Assembly: GCA_001916715.1 (NCBI GenBank)
Contig: MNSZ01000053.1
Span: 6,443 to 64,287 of the forward strand
From: Firmicutes bacterium CAG:24053_14
GTDB taxonomy: Bacteria > Bacillota > Clostridia > Oscillospirales > Oscillospiraceae
DNA: 57,845 bases
Reading direction: 5' to 3'
In this document: in pieces, positions 32,600 through 41,303 of the stretch
Position numbering within the stretch: position 1 is the first letter of the stretch
Layout: the number at the start of each line of letters is the position of its first letter
Program-made: the position numbers and the translations under genes
Notes under the pieces: generated by a model
What the model was told of the DNA's origin: nothing
Databases searched by the model: none
The model's input: the letters and a program-made list of their open reading frames with translations, nothing else

Positions 32600-33994
32600 A
32601 TGCTGCCAGGCGTGTTTGCTCTTGTTAACCGATGGTATCAACCCAACAGAAAGAAGGCATCTCCCATAAAAATATTCAGCTCAAAATCAACAAGGCAGAC
32701 GGCTGCACCGGCGCATGCAAAAGCTAGGCCTGCACCAAAAAAAGCCGCTGCGTCCAAAGCTGCGGCGCGCGTAAAGCCGGAGCCTGTTCGCGAGACTGTT
32801 AACGTCACTGCGGCGGAGGACAGGGTACGCAAAGTCAAAAAGAAGAAAAAGGCCGCAAAGCGCAGAAAGGGCTTTGTCGTGTTTTTCTGCATAATTGCTG
32901 TTCTTGCCGGACTTTATACCTTTGTTGTTTATACGAACGTGCCGTTTATAAAAAATCTGCGTGACGCTTACATAGAAACTGCCATGCAGACGATGAGCCA
33001 CCATTGGCTGGCCGAGCTGTTTTTCCCCGATGACGTTATTGCCGACGTAATGAGCCGGGTAAACAACGCGACCGAAAAGCAGCAGGGCATCGAAAGCGAA
33101 TGGACGCACAAGGTCGAGGAGCGAGACGACGGAAACTTCTATGAGCTTTTTGACGAGATAGACAAGTCATCCCTTGAATCGTATCTCAAATCGCATCCGG
33201 AATATGACAAGAAGTCTCTCATGGAGCTTGACATAAACGAGGCCGGCCTTGACGATAATGGAACGACGATAAAAACAAAGCAGGGCGACCAGGTGCTTGC
33301 GATAAACGCAAAAGAAGGAGTGCTGCTTGTACGCATAAAAGGCTCGGGATACCAGGGTGTTCTTGCGGTACTCAAGGACTCGTCAAAAATGCGCTGCTGT
33401 GCCGCTGCGCATATCGGCGGCTACGGTGAACTGCTTGAGGATTTCGTGCCCAGATGCAATGGCATCATCGGCGTAAACGCCAGCGGCTTTTACGATCCCG
33501 ACGGTGTCGGAAACGGCGGAACGGTTGACGGCCTTGCCATATGCGAAGGCAAGGAGTACGGCTATCACGTCACTTACGGAAGAAAGCGCATGGAGTTCAG
33601 AACCGACGATAAGATGTACATCGTTGACGCGAATACGAGCGTTGCCTCAAACGTCCGCGACGCTGTCGAGTTTTCGCCGGCGCTGATAGTTGACGGCAAG
33701 GCACTTATCGACGAACAGTCGGGCTTCCGCTCTATCCAGCCGCGCACGGTAATAGCGCAGGCAAAGGACGGCGATGTTATGATGCTCGTTATAGAGGGCC
33801 GTTTGGTCGGTCGCTCACTTGGGATCGGCCTGCCGGACTGCACCGAGATACTGCTCAGATATGATGCATATCAGGCAATGAATATGGACGGCGGCACAAG
33901 CTCTGTAATGTGGTACGACGGCGAGTATGTGACAAAATGCTCGAACCCGGCCATAACCTGCCGCTATATGCCGAATGCATGGATATACGGCTGA
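32600..33994 (+). CDS. Phosphodiester glycosidase family protein (NAGPA domain), copy 2
   Basis: A membrane-anchored protein of up to 464 residues: a basic, lysine/alanine-rich cytoplasmic N-terminus, one transmembrane segment (about 92-112) and an extracellular NAGPA/phosphodiester-glycosidase domain (about 215-464). That domain shows NEAGLDDNG, a CNGIIGVNASGF core and NMDGGTSSVMW. The family hydrolyses GlcNAc-1-phosphodiesters or wall and exopolysaccharide phosphodiesters; the substrate here is unknown. The start is doubtful: ATG at 32600 has AAAAGG only 1 base before it. An ATA at 32666, with AGAAGG 8 bases upstream, lines up with the other copy and would give MKIFSSKS. A terminator follows. 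Confidence 0.82.
   Translation: MLPGVFALVNRWYQPNRKKASPIKIFSSKSTRQTAAPAHAKARPAPKKAAASKAAARVKPEPVRETVNVTAAEDRVRKVKKKKKAAKRRKGFVVFFCIIAVLAGLYTFVVYTNVPFIKNLRDAYIETAMQTMSHHWLAELFFPDDVIADVMSRVNNATEKQQGIESEWTHKVEERDDGNFYELFDEIDKSSLESYLKSHPEYDKKSLMELDINEAGLDDNGTTIKTKQGDQVLAINAKEGVLLVRIKGSGYQGVLAVLKDSSKMRCCAAAHIGGYGELLEDFVPRCNGIIGVNASGFYDPDGVGNGGTVDGLAICEGKEYGYHVTYGRKRMEFRTDDKMYIVDANTSVASNVRDAVEFSPALIVDGKALIDEQSGFRSIQPRTVIAQAKDGDVMMLVIEGRLVGRSLGIGLPDCTEILLRYDAYQAMNMDGGTSSVMWYDGEYVTKCSNPAITCRYMPNAWIYG
32652..32668 (+). promoter_or_regulatory. Ribosome binding site followed by ATA, copy 2
   Basis: AGAAGG (32652-32657), 8 bases, then ATA (32666-32668) and AAA ATA TTC AGC. No other start codon lies in frame between here and the transmembrane segment. 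Confidence 0.45.
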
Positions 33995-34000
33995 CATTTC

Positions 34001-34027
34001 AAAAAACCGCGCCTGACGCGGTTTTTT
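34001..34027 (+). terminator. Terminator after the second phosphodiester glycosidase
   Basis: An 11-bp stem, AAAAAACCGCG (34001-34011) with CGCGGTTTTTT (34017-34027), has a CCTGA loop. Confidence 0.88.
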
Positions 34028-34049
34028 GCCGTTATAATCTAATGTTGGT

Positions 34050-34077
34050 TTGACAAATTATAATAATATGATATAAA
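34050..34077 (+). promoter_or_regulatory. Promoter of the trmH-like gene and downstream block
   Basis: Consensus TTGACA (34050-34055), a 16-base spacer and TATAAA (34072-34077). Its start site would be only a few bases before the ATG at 34087. A further TATAAT at 34033-34038 could serve a longer transcript but has no good -35. Confidence 0.55.
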
Positions 34078-34086
34078 TTAAGTTTT

Positions 34087-34836
34087 ATGGAAAAGATAAG
34101 CTCAAGAAAAAACAGAATAATATGCCATATGCGCGCAGTTGCGTCAGACCCGGCATACCGCAGCGAGGTCGGACAATTCATATGCGACGGCGAAAAAACG
34201 CTTAGGGAAGCGATAGAATACGGAGCGGAGATAGTGCAGGTACTATGGCGTGAGGGGGCGCATACCGATGAGCTTCCGCCGGAAACCGAGCAGTACTGCG
34301 CTCCGGCTGATCTTGTCGAGTATGCATCTCCGTTAAAATCAGGTCCCGGCCCTGTGTTTACTGTAAAAATTCCGCAGCAAAGCCGCGATGAGCGCATAAT
34401 GCGAGCCATAGTTATCGAAAATCTTCAGGATCCCGGAAACGTCGGAACGATAATAAGAAGCGCAAACGCATTTGACATCGACGCCGTTATCATGGTCGGC
34501 GCGTGCGCGGATCTTTATAACCCCAAGACAGTACGCGCGAGCATGGGCGCTATATTCCGGCAAAGAGTGCTGAGAATGAGCATTGATGAGCTTGACGAGT
34601 TTACGCGCAGGCAGTGCCTTCCGCTTTTCGGCGCGGCGCTTAGCGATAAGGCTGCCGACATCCGAAATGCCGAGCTTCACAGAAGTGCCGTTGCCATCGG
34701 CAGCGAGGGCAGGGGACTCAGCCGCGAGCTTCTCGATATATGCGGCGGAGAGCTTATAATCCCGATGAATCCGCACTCGGAGTCGTTAAACGCGGCTATC
34801 GCCGCATCCGTTATTATGTGGGAAATGTCGAGGTAG
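34087..34836 (+). CDS. TrmH/SpoU-family RNA 2'-O-methyltransferase
   Basis: A 249-residue SAM-dependent methyltransferase with the knotted SPOUT fold. An N-terminal substrate-binding domain (about 1-90) carries SSRKNRIICHMRAV. The catalytic part has motif 1 NLQDPGNVGTIIRSANAF, motif 2 IGSEGRGLS and motif 3 IPMNPHSESLNAAIAASV. It probably modifies 23S rRNA or tRNA ribose (RlmB/YsgA-like); the exact site is unknown. No ribosome binding site is visible before the ATG, and the promoter is so close that the mRNA may be leaderless. dprA follows 3 bases later. Confidence 0.9.
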   Translation: MEKISSRKNRIICHMRAVASDPAYRSEVGQFICDGEKTLREAIEYGAEIVQVLWREGAHTDELPPETEQYCAPADLVEYASPLKSGPGPVFTVKIPQQSRDERIMRAIVIENLQDPGNVGTIIRSANAFDIDAVIMVGACADLYNPKTVRASMGAIFRQRVLRMSIDELDEFTRRQCLPLFGAALSDKAADIRNAELHRSAVAIGSEGRGLSRELLDICGGELIIPMNPHSESLNAAIAASVIMWEMSR

Positions 34837-34839
34837 CGT

Positions 34840-36048
34840 ATGAACGACGTTATTTACTGGCTGTGGCTTTCGACCTCGCCGCGCATAGGTCCGAGGGCAA
34901 TAACCTCGCTTCTTAAATACTACGGAAGCCCCAAGGAAATGTACTTTGCTCCGGTCGGCGAGATAACGCGCCTGCTGCCGCGCAATATCGAAGGTGCGGA
35001 AGAGCTTGAAAAGCGCGATCTTGACGAGGCAAAGCGTATATTTGAAAAGTGCGATAACACGGGTATCGACGTTGTCACCATGAACGAGGATATCTACCCC
35101 GAGCGCCTTAGAAATATTCATCTTCCGCCGGCAGTTATATATGTAAAGGGAAAGCTCCCCGACATTGACGCCGAGCCAGCCATAGCCGTTATCGGCACGC
35201 GCAAGGCAACGCCGTATGGGATCAAAATGGGCATGCGTATGGGCTATGAGATAGCAAAATGCGGCGCAACGGTCATATCCGGGCTTATGATGGGTATAGA
35301 TTCCGCAGCGGCCGAGGGCGCTCTTCTTGCCGACGGCAAGGTGATCGGAGTGCTCGGGCTTCCGCATGAGCTGGATAAAAGCCGCTTTTCGCAGGATGTT
35401 GTGATGCGCGGCGCACTCGTAAGCGAGTATGCGCCCGGCACGAAGCCTTACGGCTCGTTTTTCAGGGCAAGAAACCGCATAACAAGCGGACTGTCGCTCG
35501 GAGTTGCTGTCATCGAAGCGCCGCTCAAGAGCGGAACACGCCTTTTCGTAAACGAGGCGGCCGATCAAGGCAAGGAGATATTCGCCGTTCCGGGAAATGC
35601 CGATCAGCCCAATTGCGAGGGAACGAACCTCCTGATAAAAGAAGGCGCAAAGCCTGTCACAAACGGCTGGGAGGTAGTCAGCGAGTTTGCCGCGCTTTAT
35701 CCCGGAAAGGTTAGAAAAGTTGAATTTGAAATGCCTTCGGGAGTGATACCGAAGGCCGAGAGCGCGCCGCGTAAAGCGCCCCGTGCCGAAAAAAGTACGA
35801 AAAAAGTTGTTGACAAGGCACCCAACGCGGCTTATATTGACTTGCAGAAACAATTAGAGAGCTTAAGTCCAAGTCAGCTTAAAATAATCGGAGCAATGGA
35901 TGAAGCTTCGATTCATGTTGACACGATCATTGAGCGCAGCGGTCTTGCACCGGCAAAGGTGCTCGCCGAGCTTACTCTGCTTCAGATCAAGGGCTATGTC
36001 CGGCAGGAGACGGGCAAGCGCTTTACTTTAAATATTAAGATGAAATGA
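34840..36048 (+). CDS. dprA: DNA-processing protein DprA
   Basis: A 402-residue single-stranded-DNA binding and RecA-loading protein used in natural transformation. The Rossmann-like core has IGTRKATPYG, SGLMMGIDSAAAEGAL and FRARNRITSGLS. A lysine-rich linker (about 300-325) is followed by a C-terminal winged-helix domain (about 335-402). The usual SGLARGIDTAAHRGAL motif is altered, with Ala where the His is common. It precedes topA, as in many Firmicutes. Confidence 0.93.
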   Translation: MNDVIYWLWLSTSPRIGPRAITSLLKYYGSPKEMYFAPVGEITRLLPRNIEGAEELEKRDLDEAKRIFEKCDNTGIDVVTMNEDIYPERLRNIHLPPAVIYVKGKLPDIDAEPAIAVIGTRKATPYGIKMGMRMGYEIAKCGATVISGLMMGIDSAAAEGALLADGKVIGVLGLPHELDKSRFSQDVVMRGALVSEYAPGTKPYGSFFRARNRITSGLSLGVAVIEAPLKSGTRLFVNEAADQGKEIFAVPGNADQPNCEGTNLLIKEGAKPVTNGWEVVSEFAALYPGKVRKVEFEMPSGVIPKAESAPRKAPRAEKSTKKVVDKAPNAAYIDLQKQLESLSPSQLKIIGAMDEASIHVDTIIERSGLAPAKVLAELTLLQIKGYVRQETGKRFTLNIKMK

Positions 36049-36057
36049 GGATACCCG

Positions 36058-38301
36058 ATGCCCAGTGCAAAAAAGAATCTGGTCATAGTCGAGTCACCGG
36101 CCAAGGCCAAGACGATCGAGAAATATCTCGGAACCGATTACAAAGTTGTTGCGTCCATGGGACACTTGCGCGATCTGCCCAAGAGCACCCTCGGAATTGA
36201 TATAGAAAACGATTTTGAGCCGAAGTATATCCCTGTGAAGGATCACAAGGAGATCATTGACGAGCTAAAGAAGCTCAGCAAAAACGCAAAAACAATCTAT
36301 CTTGCAACCGACCCGGACCGCGAGGGCGAAGCAATATCATGGCACCTGAAGGAGCTTCTTGCGCTTTCCGATGAAAGAGCAAGACGTGTAACCTTTAATG
36401 AGATAACCAAAAAGGTAGTCACTGACAGCATCAATAAGCCCCGTGATATCGACAACAATCTTGTCGATGCACAGCAGGCGCGCAGACTGCTCGACCGCCT
36501 TGTCGGCTACAAGCTCTCGCCGCTGCTTTGGAAAAAGATCCGCCGCGGCCTGTCGGCAGGCAGAGTGCAGTCTGTTGCAACGCGCATGGTCGTTGACCGC
36601 GAAAACGAGATACGAAGCTTTAACAGCGAGGAATACTGGCTGCTTGACGCTATGCTCGAAAGCGAGGGAAGCGCAAAGTTCACGGCTCGCTTCTACGGAA
36701 AAGACGATAAGAAGCTCGAACTTAAATCCCAGGATGAGGTAAACACCGTAATCAACGCAACGAAGGATGCGCCGTTTAAGGTGAAAACGGTCAAGCGCGG
36801 CAAAAAGCACCGCAGCCCGTCGCCCCCGTTTATCACATCGACCCTCCAGCAGGAGGCAAGCCGCCGCCTCGGCATGACGCCGCGCCGCACGATGTCGATC
36901 GCGCAGCAGCTTTACGAAGGCGTTGACATCAAAGGCTACGGCACAGTCGGCCTTATAACCTATATGAGAACCGACTCTCTGCGCCTTTCAGATGAGGCGC
37001 TCATGGCGGCGAAAAACTATATAATCGACCACTACGGTCAGGAATACTACCACGGCTCGTTCCGCGTGTTTAAAACCAAATCCGGCGCGCAGGACGCGCA
37101 CGAGGCTATCCGCCCGACCAATATAGAGCTTAGCCCCGACGTTGTTCGCAAGGATCTTACTAACGAGCAGTATCGCCTTTATCGTCTGATCTGGGGCCGC
37201 TTTACCGCGTGCCAGATGGCAAACGCCGTGTATGATAACGTCGTTGTCGATGTCGATTCGGCAGGCTATGTGTTCCGCGCAAATTACTCCGAGATGCGCT
37301 TTGCCGGCTACACGGCGGTGTACGAGGAGGGCAAGGACGAGGAAAGCGACGAGCCGCGCAGCAAGCTGCCGTCTCTTGAAGAGGGCGAGCAGGTATTCCT
37401 CGAAAAAATGCTCCCCGAGCAGCAGTTCACTCAGCCCCCTGCACGGTATACCGAGGCTACGCTCATCCGCGCGATGGAGGAAAAGGGCATCGGCCGTCCT
37501 TCGACCTATGCGCCGACCATTTCGACGATAACCTCACACGAGTACGTCGTCAAGGACGGAAAATACCTCAAGCCCACCAATCTCGGCGAGATCGTTACCC
37601 AGCTCATGGAGGAGCGCTTCCCGGATATCGTAGATCTTAAATTCACAAACCACATGGAAGAGGAGCTTGACGAGGTCGAAAGCGGCAAGCTCTATTGGAA
37701 GGAGCTGCTGCGCAGCTTTTACGGCGATTTCAGCACCGAGCTTGAAGAGGCCGAAAAGGCGCTTGACGGCGTCAGGATCAAGGTGCCCGACGAGCTGAGC
37801 GACGAATACTGCGATGTCTGCGGACGCCAGATGGTCGTGAAATCCGGCCGCTTCGGCCGCTTCCTCGCATGCCCGGCTTACCCCGAGTGCAGCTTCACAA
37901 AGCCCATAGTTATCGAAATGCCCGGCAAATGCCCCAAGTGCGGCAGCAGGATTTTGAAGCGCACATCGAAAAAGGGTAACACCTATTATGCCTGCGAGCG
38001 CGGCGCCGACTGCCCGTGGAGAGGCACGGCTGCCGACGGCAGCGAGATCAAGGGCTTCATGACCTGGTATGTGCCGACAAAGGATAACTGCCCGAGCTGC
38101 GGCAAAACGCTGTTTAAGCCCAGCGGACGCGGCAGACAGAAGGCGTTCTGCATAAACGAGGACTGCCCGGAGTTCGTGCCCGAGGATAAGCGCGGCTATA
38201 AGAAGAAATCAGCTGCCGATAGCAAGGCTGAGGGTAAAAAGACCGCAGAAAAGAAGCCGGCGGCGAAAAAGAAAACTACAGCGAAAAAGGCCAAGGAATA
38301 A
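36058..38301 (+). CDS. topA: DNA topoisomerase I
   Basis: A 747-residue type IA topoisomerase that relaxes negative supercoils. The TOPRIM domain has VESPAKAKTIEKYLG and the metal-binding D85-x-D87 in ATDPDREGE. The active-site tyrosine is Tyr302 in LITYMRTDS. Three C-terminal zinc ribbons follow (CDVCG, CPKCG, CPSCG), and the protein ends in a lysine/alanine-rich basic tail. The start has GAGGAT 5 bases upstream. Confidence 0.97.
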   Translation: MPSAKKNLVIVESPAKAKTIEKYLGTDYKVVASMGHLRDLPKSTLGIDIENDFEPKYIPVKDHKEIIDELKKLSKNAKTIYLATDPDREGEAISWHLKELLALSDERARRVTFNEITKKVVTDSINKPRDIDNNLVDAQQARRLLDRLVGYKLSPLLWKKIRRGLSAGRVQSVATRMVVDRENEIRSFNSEEYWLLDAMLESEGSAKFTARFYGKDDKKLELKSQDEVNTVINATKDAPFKVKTVKRGKKHRSPSPPFITSTLQQEASRRLGMTPRRTMSIAQQLYEGVDIKGYGTVGLITYMRTDSLRLSDEALMAAKNYIIDHYGQEYYHGSFRVFKTKSGAQDAHEAIRPTNIELSPDVVRKDLTNEQYRLYRLIWGRFTACQMANAVYDNVVVDVDSAGYVFRANYSEMRFAGYTAVYEEGKDEESDEPRSKLPSLEEGEQVFLEKMLPEQQFTQPPARYTEATLIRAMEEKGIGRPSTYAPTISTITSHEYVVKDGKYLKPTNLGEIVTQLMEERFPDIVDLKFTNHMEEELDEVESGKLYWKELLRSFYGDFSTELEEAEKALDGVRIKVPDELSDEYCDVCGRQMVVKSGRFGRFLACPAYPECSFTKPIVIEMPGKCPKCGSRILKRTSKKGNTYYACERGADCPWRGTAADGSEIKGFMTWYVPTKDNCPSCGKTLFKPSGRGRQKAFCINEDCPEFVPEDKRGYKKKSAADSKAEGKKTAEKKPAAKKKTTAKKAKE

Positions 38302-38304
38302 ATT

Positions 38305-39630
38305 ATGAATGAGGTCACAGTCCTCGGAGCGGGGCTTGCGGGCAGCGAATGTGCCTGGCAGCTTGCCAAGAGGGGAATAAAGGTCCGGCTTTATGAAATG
38401 AAGCCGGCAAAGATGACTCCTGCGCACACATCCGAATATTTTGCCGAGCTTGTTTGCTCAAACTCGCTGCGCAGCGATGAGCTTACCAATGCCGTCGGCC
38501 TTTTGAAGGCCGAGATGCGCAAAATGGGCTCGCTTATCATGGAAAGTGCGGATACAAATAAAGTTGCTGCCGGCGGCGCCCTTGCCGTTGACAGAGAGGG
38601 CTTTGCGCGATACATAACCGAAAAGCTGCGCGCATGCGATAATATCGAGATAGTCCCCGAGGAAGCGGCGGAGTTTCCCGAGGGGGAGTGCATTGTCGCA
38701 ACGGGGCCTTTAACGAGCGACGCGCTTGCAGATAAGATCGCTTCCCTGTGCGGCGGCGAGGGATTGCATTTTTACGATGCCGTCGCGCCAATCGTAACGC
38801 TTGAGAGCGTTGACATGGAAAGTGCGTTTTTCGCATCGCGCTATGATAAGGGTACGGCGGATTATGTAAACTGCCCGATGGACGAAGCGGAGTACAAAGC
38901 ATTTGTTCGCGAGCTTTGTGCCGCTAAGGAGGCGTCCGTCCACGGCTTTGACGACGGCGGCGTTTTTGAAGGCTGCATGCCGGTCGAGGTCATGGCTCGC
39001 CGCGGAGAGGATACTCTGCGCTACGGCCCGATGAAGCCTGTCGGCCTGCGCGATCCGCGCACGGGGCGCGAAAATTACGCCGTTGTGCAGCTGCGGCGCG
39101 ATAATGCCGACGGAACTCTTTATAACATCGTCGGCTTCCAGACTCACCTCACATGGGGCGAGCAGAAGCGAGTGTTTTCGATGATACCGGCGCTGAAAAA
39201 TGCCGAATTTGTCCGCTACGGTGTAATGCACCGCAATACATATCTCAACAGCCCGAAGCTGCTTGACAGATACTACAGATTCAGAGCCGAGCCTCGCCTG
39301 AGCTTTGCCGGACAGATGACCGGAGTTGAGGGCTATGTCGAATCGGCAGCGTCGGGAATGCTCGTCGGCATTGAAACGGCGTCGCGCATGCTCGGCTTTG
39401 AGCCGGTCGATTTTCCGCAGGAGACCGCGATCGGCGCTCTCAGCCTGTACATCTCCGGCGGCAGCGTCGGCGATTTCCAGCCGATGAACGTGAACTTCGG
39501 AATAATTTCGCCGCTGGGCTACAGAGTCAAGGGCAAACGCAATAAAAACGCCGAGATCTCCGCAAGGAGTCTGGCAATAATTGAAGAGCTTATGAAAAAG
39601 GAGGTCTTCGGCTGTGAAAATAATAGTTGA
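38305..39630 (+). CDS. trmFO: Methylenetetrahydrofolate-tRNA-(uracil-5-)-methyltransferase TrmFO
   Basis: A 441-residue folate- and FAD-dependent enzyme that makes ribothymidine at position 54 of tRNA. It shows the FAD motif GAGLAGSECAW (8-18), the LVCSNSLRSDE region, SVHGFDDGGVFEGCMPVE and the C-terminal GALSLYISGG. The topA-trmFO order is conserved in Firmicutes. The last 17 bases overlap the start of plsX. Confidence 0.96.
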   Translation: MNEVTVLGAGLAGSECAWQLAKRGIKVRLYEMKPAKMTPAHTSEYFAELVCSNSLRSDELTNAVGLLKAEMRKMGSLIMESADTNKVAAGGALAVDREGFARYITEKLRACDNIEIVPEEAAEFPEGECIVATGPLTSDALADKIASLCGGEGLHFYDAVAPIVTLESVDMESAFFASRYDKGTADYVNCPMDEAEYKAFVRELCAAKEASVHGFDDGGVFEGCMPVEVMARRGEDTLRYGPMKPVGLRDPRTGRENYAVVQLRRDNADGTLYNIVGFQTHLTWGEQKRVFSMIPALKNAEFVRYGVMHRNTYLNSPKLLDRYYRFRAEPRLSFAGQMTGVEGYVESAASGMLVGIETASRMLGFEPVDFPQETAIGALSLYISGGSVGDFQPMNVNFGIISPLGYRVKGKRNKNAEISARSLAIIEELMKKEVFGCENNS

Positions 39631-40624
39631 CGCAATGGGCGGCGATAACGCGCCCGAAGCCATAGTCAAAGGTTCTGTCTATGCACGCGACAGGCTCGGA
39701 GCCGAGATAGTGCTCGTCGGCCGCAAGGAAGAGATAGAAAAATATCTCGGCGAGGACAGAAGCAATATCGAGATCGTCGATGCACGCGACATTATCACGA
39801 TGGAGGATGACCCGAGCACCGCAACGCGCCGCAAAAAGGATTCGTCCATGACCGTTGCGCTCACTATGCTTAAAAACGGCGAGGGCGACGCAATGGTGTC
39901 GGCCGGCTCGACCGGAGCGCTGCTTACGGGAGCCACACTTATCGTCAAGCGCATAAAGGGAGTTCGCCGCGCTGCCATGGCGCCGGTGCTTCCAAGCCGT
40001 GAAAACGGCATAATGCTCATCGACTGCGGCGCAAATGCCGAATGTACTCCCGAGTACCTGCTCCAGTTTGCGTACATGGGCAGCTTCTACGCGCGCAGAA
40101 TGATGGGCCTCACTCAGCCGCGCGTAGGACTTCTCAACATCGGCGCGGAGGAGACAAAGGGTGGTGCGCTTCAGCACGAAACGTATAAGCTGCTCAAAAA
40201 AGCGAGCGAAGAGGGTAGGATCAACTTTGTCGGCAATGTTGAGGGCAGCACGATGCTGCTCGGCGGCGTTGACGTTGTCGTAAGCGACGGATTTTCCGGC
40301 AATATTGTCCTCAAGACCGCCGAGGGCGTTGCAAAATGGCTGTTTACGGAGCTTAAAGAGGTGTTCATGATGAGCACGAAGAATAAGCTTGCGGCGGCCG
40401 TTATAAAGGGCGATGTCAAGGGCATAGCGAAGAAGATCGACCCCAATGAGGTCGGCGGAACCGCGTTCCTTGGCATTTCGAAGCCCGTTATCAAGGCTCA
40501 CGGCTCGTCCGGCGACGAAGCGTTTTTTGCAGCGATCCGTCAGGCGATGGCCTTTGCCGAGGCTGATATCGTCAGCGATATAGAAAACAATATTGATTAC
40601 ATGAAGATTTCGGAAGAAGCGTAA
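39614..40624 (+). CDS. plsX: Phosphate acyltransferase PlsX
   Basis: A 336-residue enzyme converting acyl-ACP to acyl-phosphate, the first step of phospholipid synthesis in most Gram-positive bacteria. It shows IVDAMGGDNAPEAIVKG, SAGSTGALLTGA, LIDCGANAEC and SDGFSGNIVLKTAEG. It starts with GTG inside trmFO, with AGGAGG near the overlap. The usual acpP gene is not found after it; rnc follows directly. Confidence 0.96.
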   Translation: MKIIVDAMGGDNAPEAIVKGSVYARDRLGAEIVLVGRKEEIEKYLGEDRSNIEIVDARDIITMEDDPSTATRRKKDSSMTVALTMLKNGEGDAMVSAGSTGALLTGATLIVKRIKGVRRAAMAPVLPSRENGIMLIDCGANAECTPEYLLQFAYMGSFYARRMMGLTQPRVGLLNIGAEETKGGALQHETYKLLKKASEEGRINFVGNVEGSTMLLGGVDVVVSDGFSGNIVLKTAEGVAKWLFTELKEVFMMSTKNKLAAAVIKGDVKGIAKKIDPNEVGGTAFLGISKPVIKAHGSSGDEAFFAAIRQAMAFAEADIVSDIENNIDYMKISEEA

Positions 40625-40628
40625 TACA

Positions 40629-41303
40629 TTGAAGCAGTTGGAAAAAAAATTAGGATATAAGTTCAAAGACCCGATGCTCTTAAAAAATGCCCTGACGCAC
40701 AGCTCTTATGCAAACGAGAACCGTGCCGAGGGGATTCCAAGCAACGAGCGCCTGGAGTTTCTGGGCGATTCGGTGCTCGGCTTTGTAACGGCAAAGCACC
40801 TGTATAACACGGTGCCCACGCTGCCGGAGGGCAAAATGACACGACTTCGTGCCGAGCTTGTGTGCGAGCACAGCCTCTACGGCGTCGCGCAGGAGCTTGA
40901 GCTGGGAGCGTATCTGCGCATGGGTCACGGCGAGGAGAAAAACGGAGGGCGCGAGCGCGCGTCCATACTCGCCGATGCCACCGAGGCTGTGATAGCGGCC
41001 ATTTTCCTCGACGGTGGCATTGAGCCTGCGGCAAGCTTTATAGAGCGCATGGTGCTCAGTCCCGAGGCCGTTAAGGCGCATCATGCGTCCGACTATAAAA
41101 CCGAGCTTCAGGAGCTTGTTCAGCGCAAGCCCGACCGGGCTTTGAAATATCATGAGGCCGGCGAATCCGGCCCCGATCACGACAAGGTGTTCCTGTCGGA
41201 GGTCAGCTTAGACGGCGAGATCATTGGCTGCGGCAGCGGAAGAACAAAGAAGGAAGCCGAGCAGGCAGCCGCCTGTAAGGCGCTTGAAAGACTTAATAAA
41301 TGA
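40629..41303 (+). CDS. rnc: Ribonuclease III
   Basis: A 224-residue double-stranded RNA endonuclease for rRNA processing. The catalytic signature NERLEFLGDSVLG carries metal ligands near residues 40-47, with a second set in ADATEAVIAAIFLDGG (about 118-133). The C-terminal double-stranded RNA-binding domain spans about 150-224. The start is TTG at 40629, with a GGAAG-type site upstream. The stop overlaps the next gene (ATGA). Confidence 0.95.
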   Translation: MKQLEKKLGYKFKDPMLLKNALTHSSYANENRAEGIPSNERLEFLGDSVLGFVTAKHLYNTVPTLPEGKMTRLRAELVCEHSLYGVAQELELGAYLRMGHGEEKNGGRERASILADATEAVIAAIFLDGGIEPAASFIERMVLSPEAVKAHHASDYKTELQELVQRKPDRALKYHEAGESGPDHDKVFLSEVSLDGEIIGCGSGRTKKEAEQAAACKALERLNK

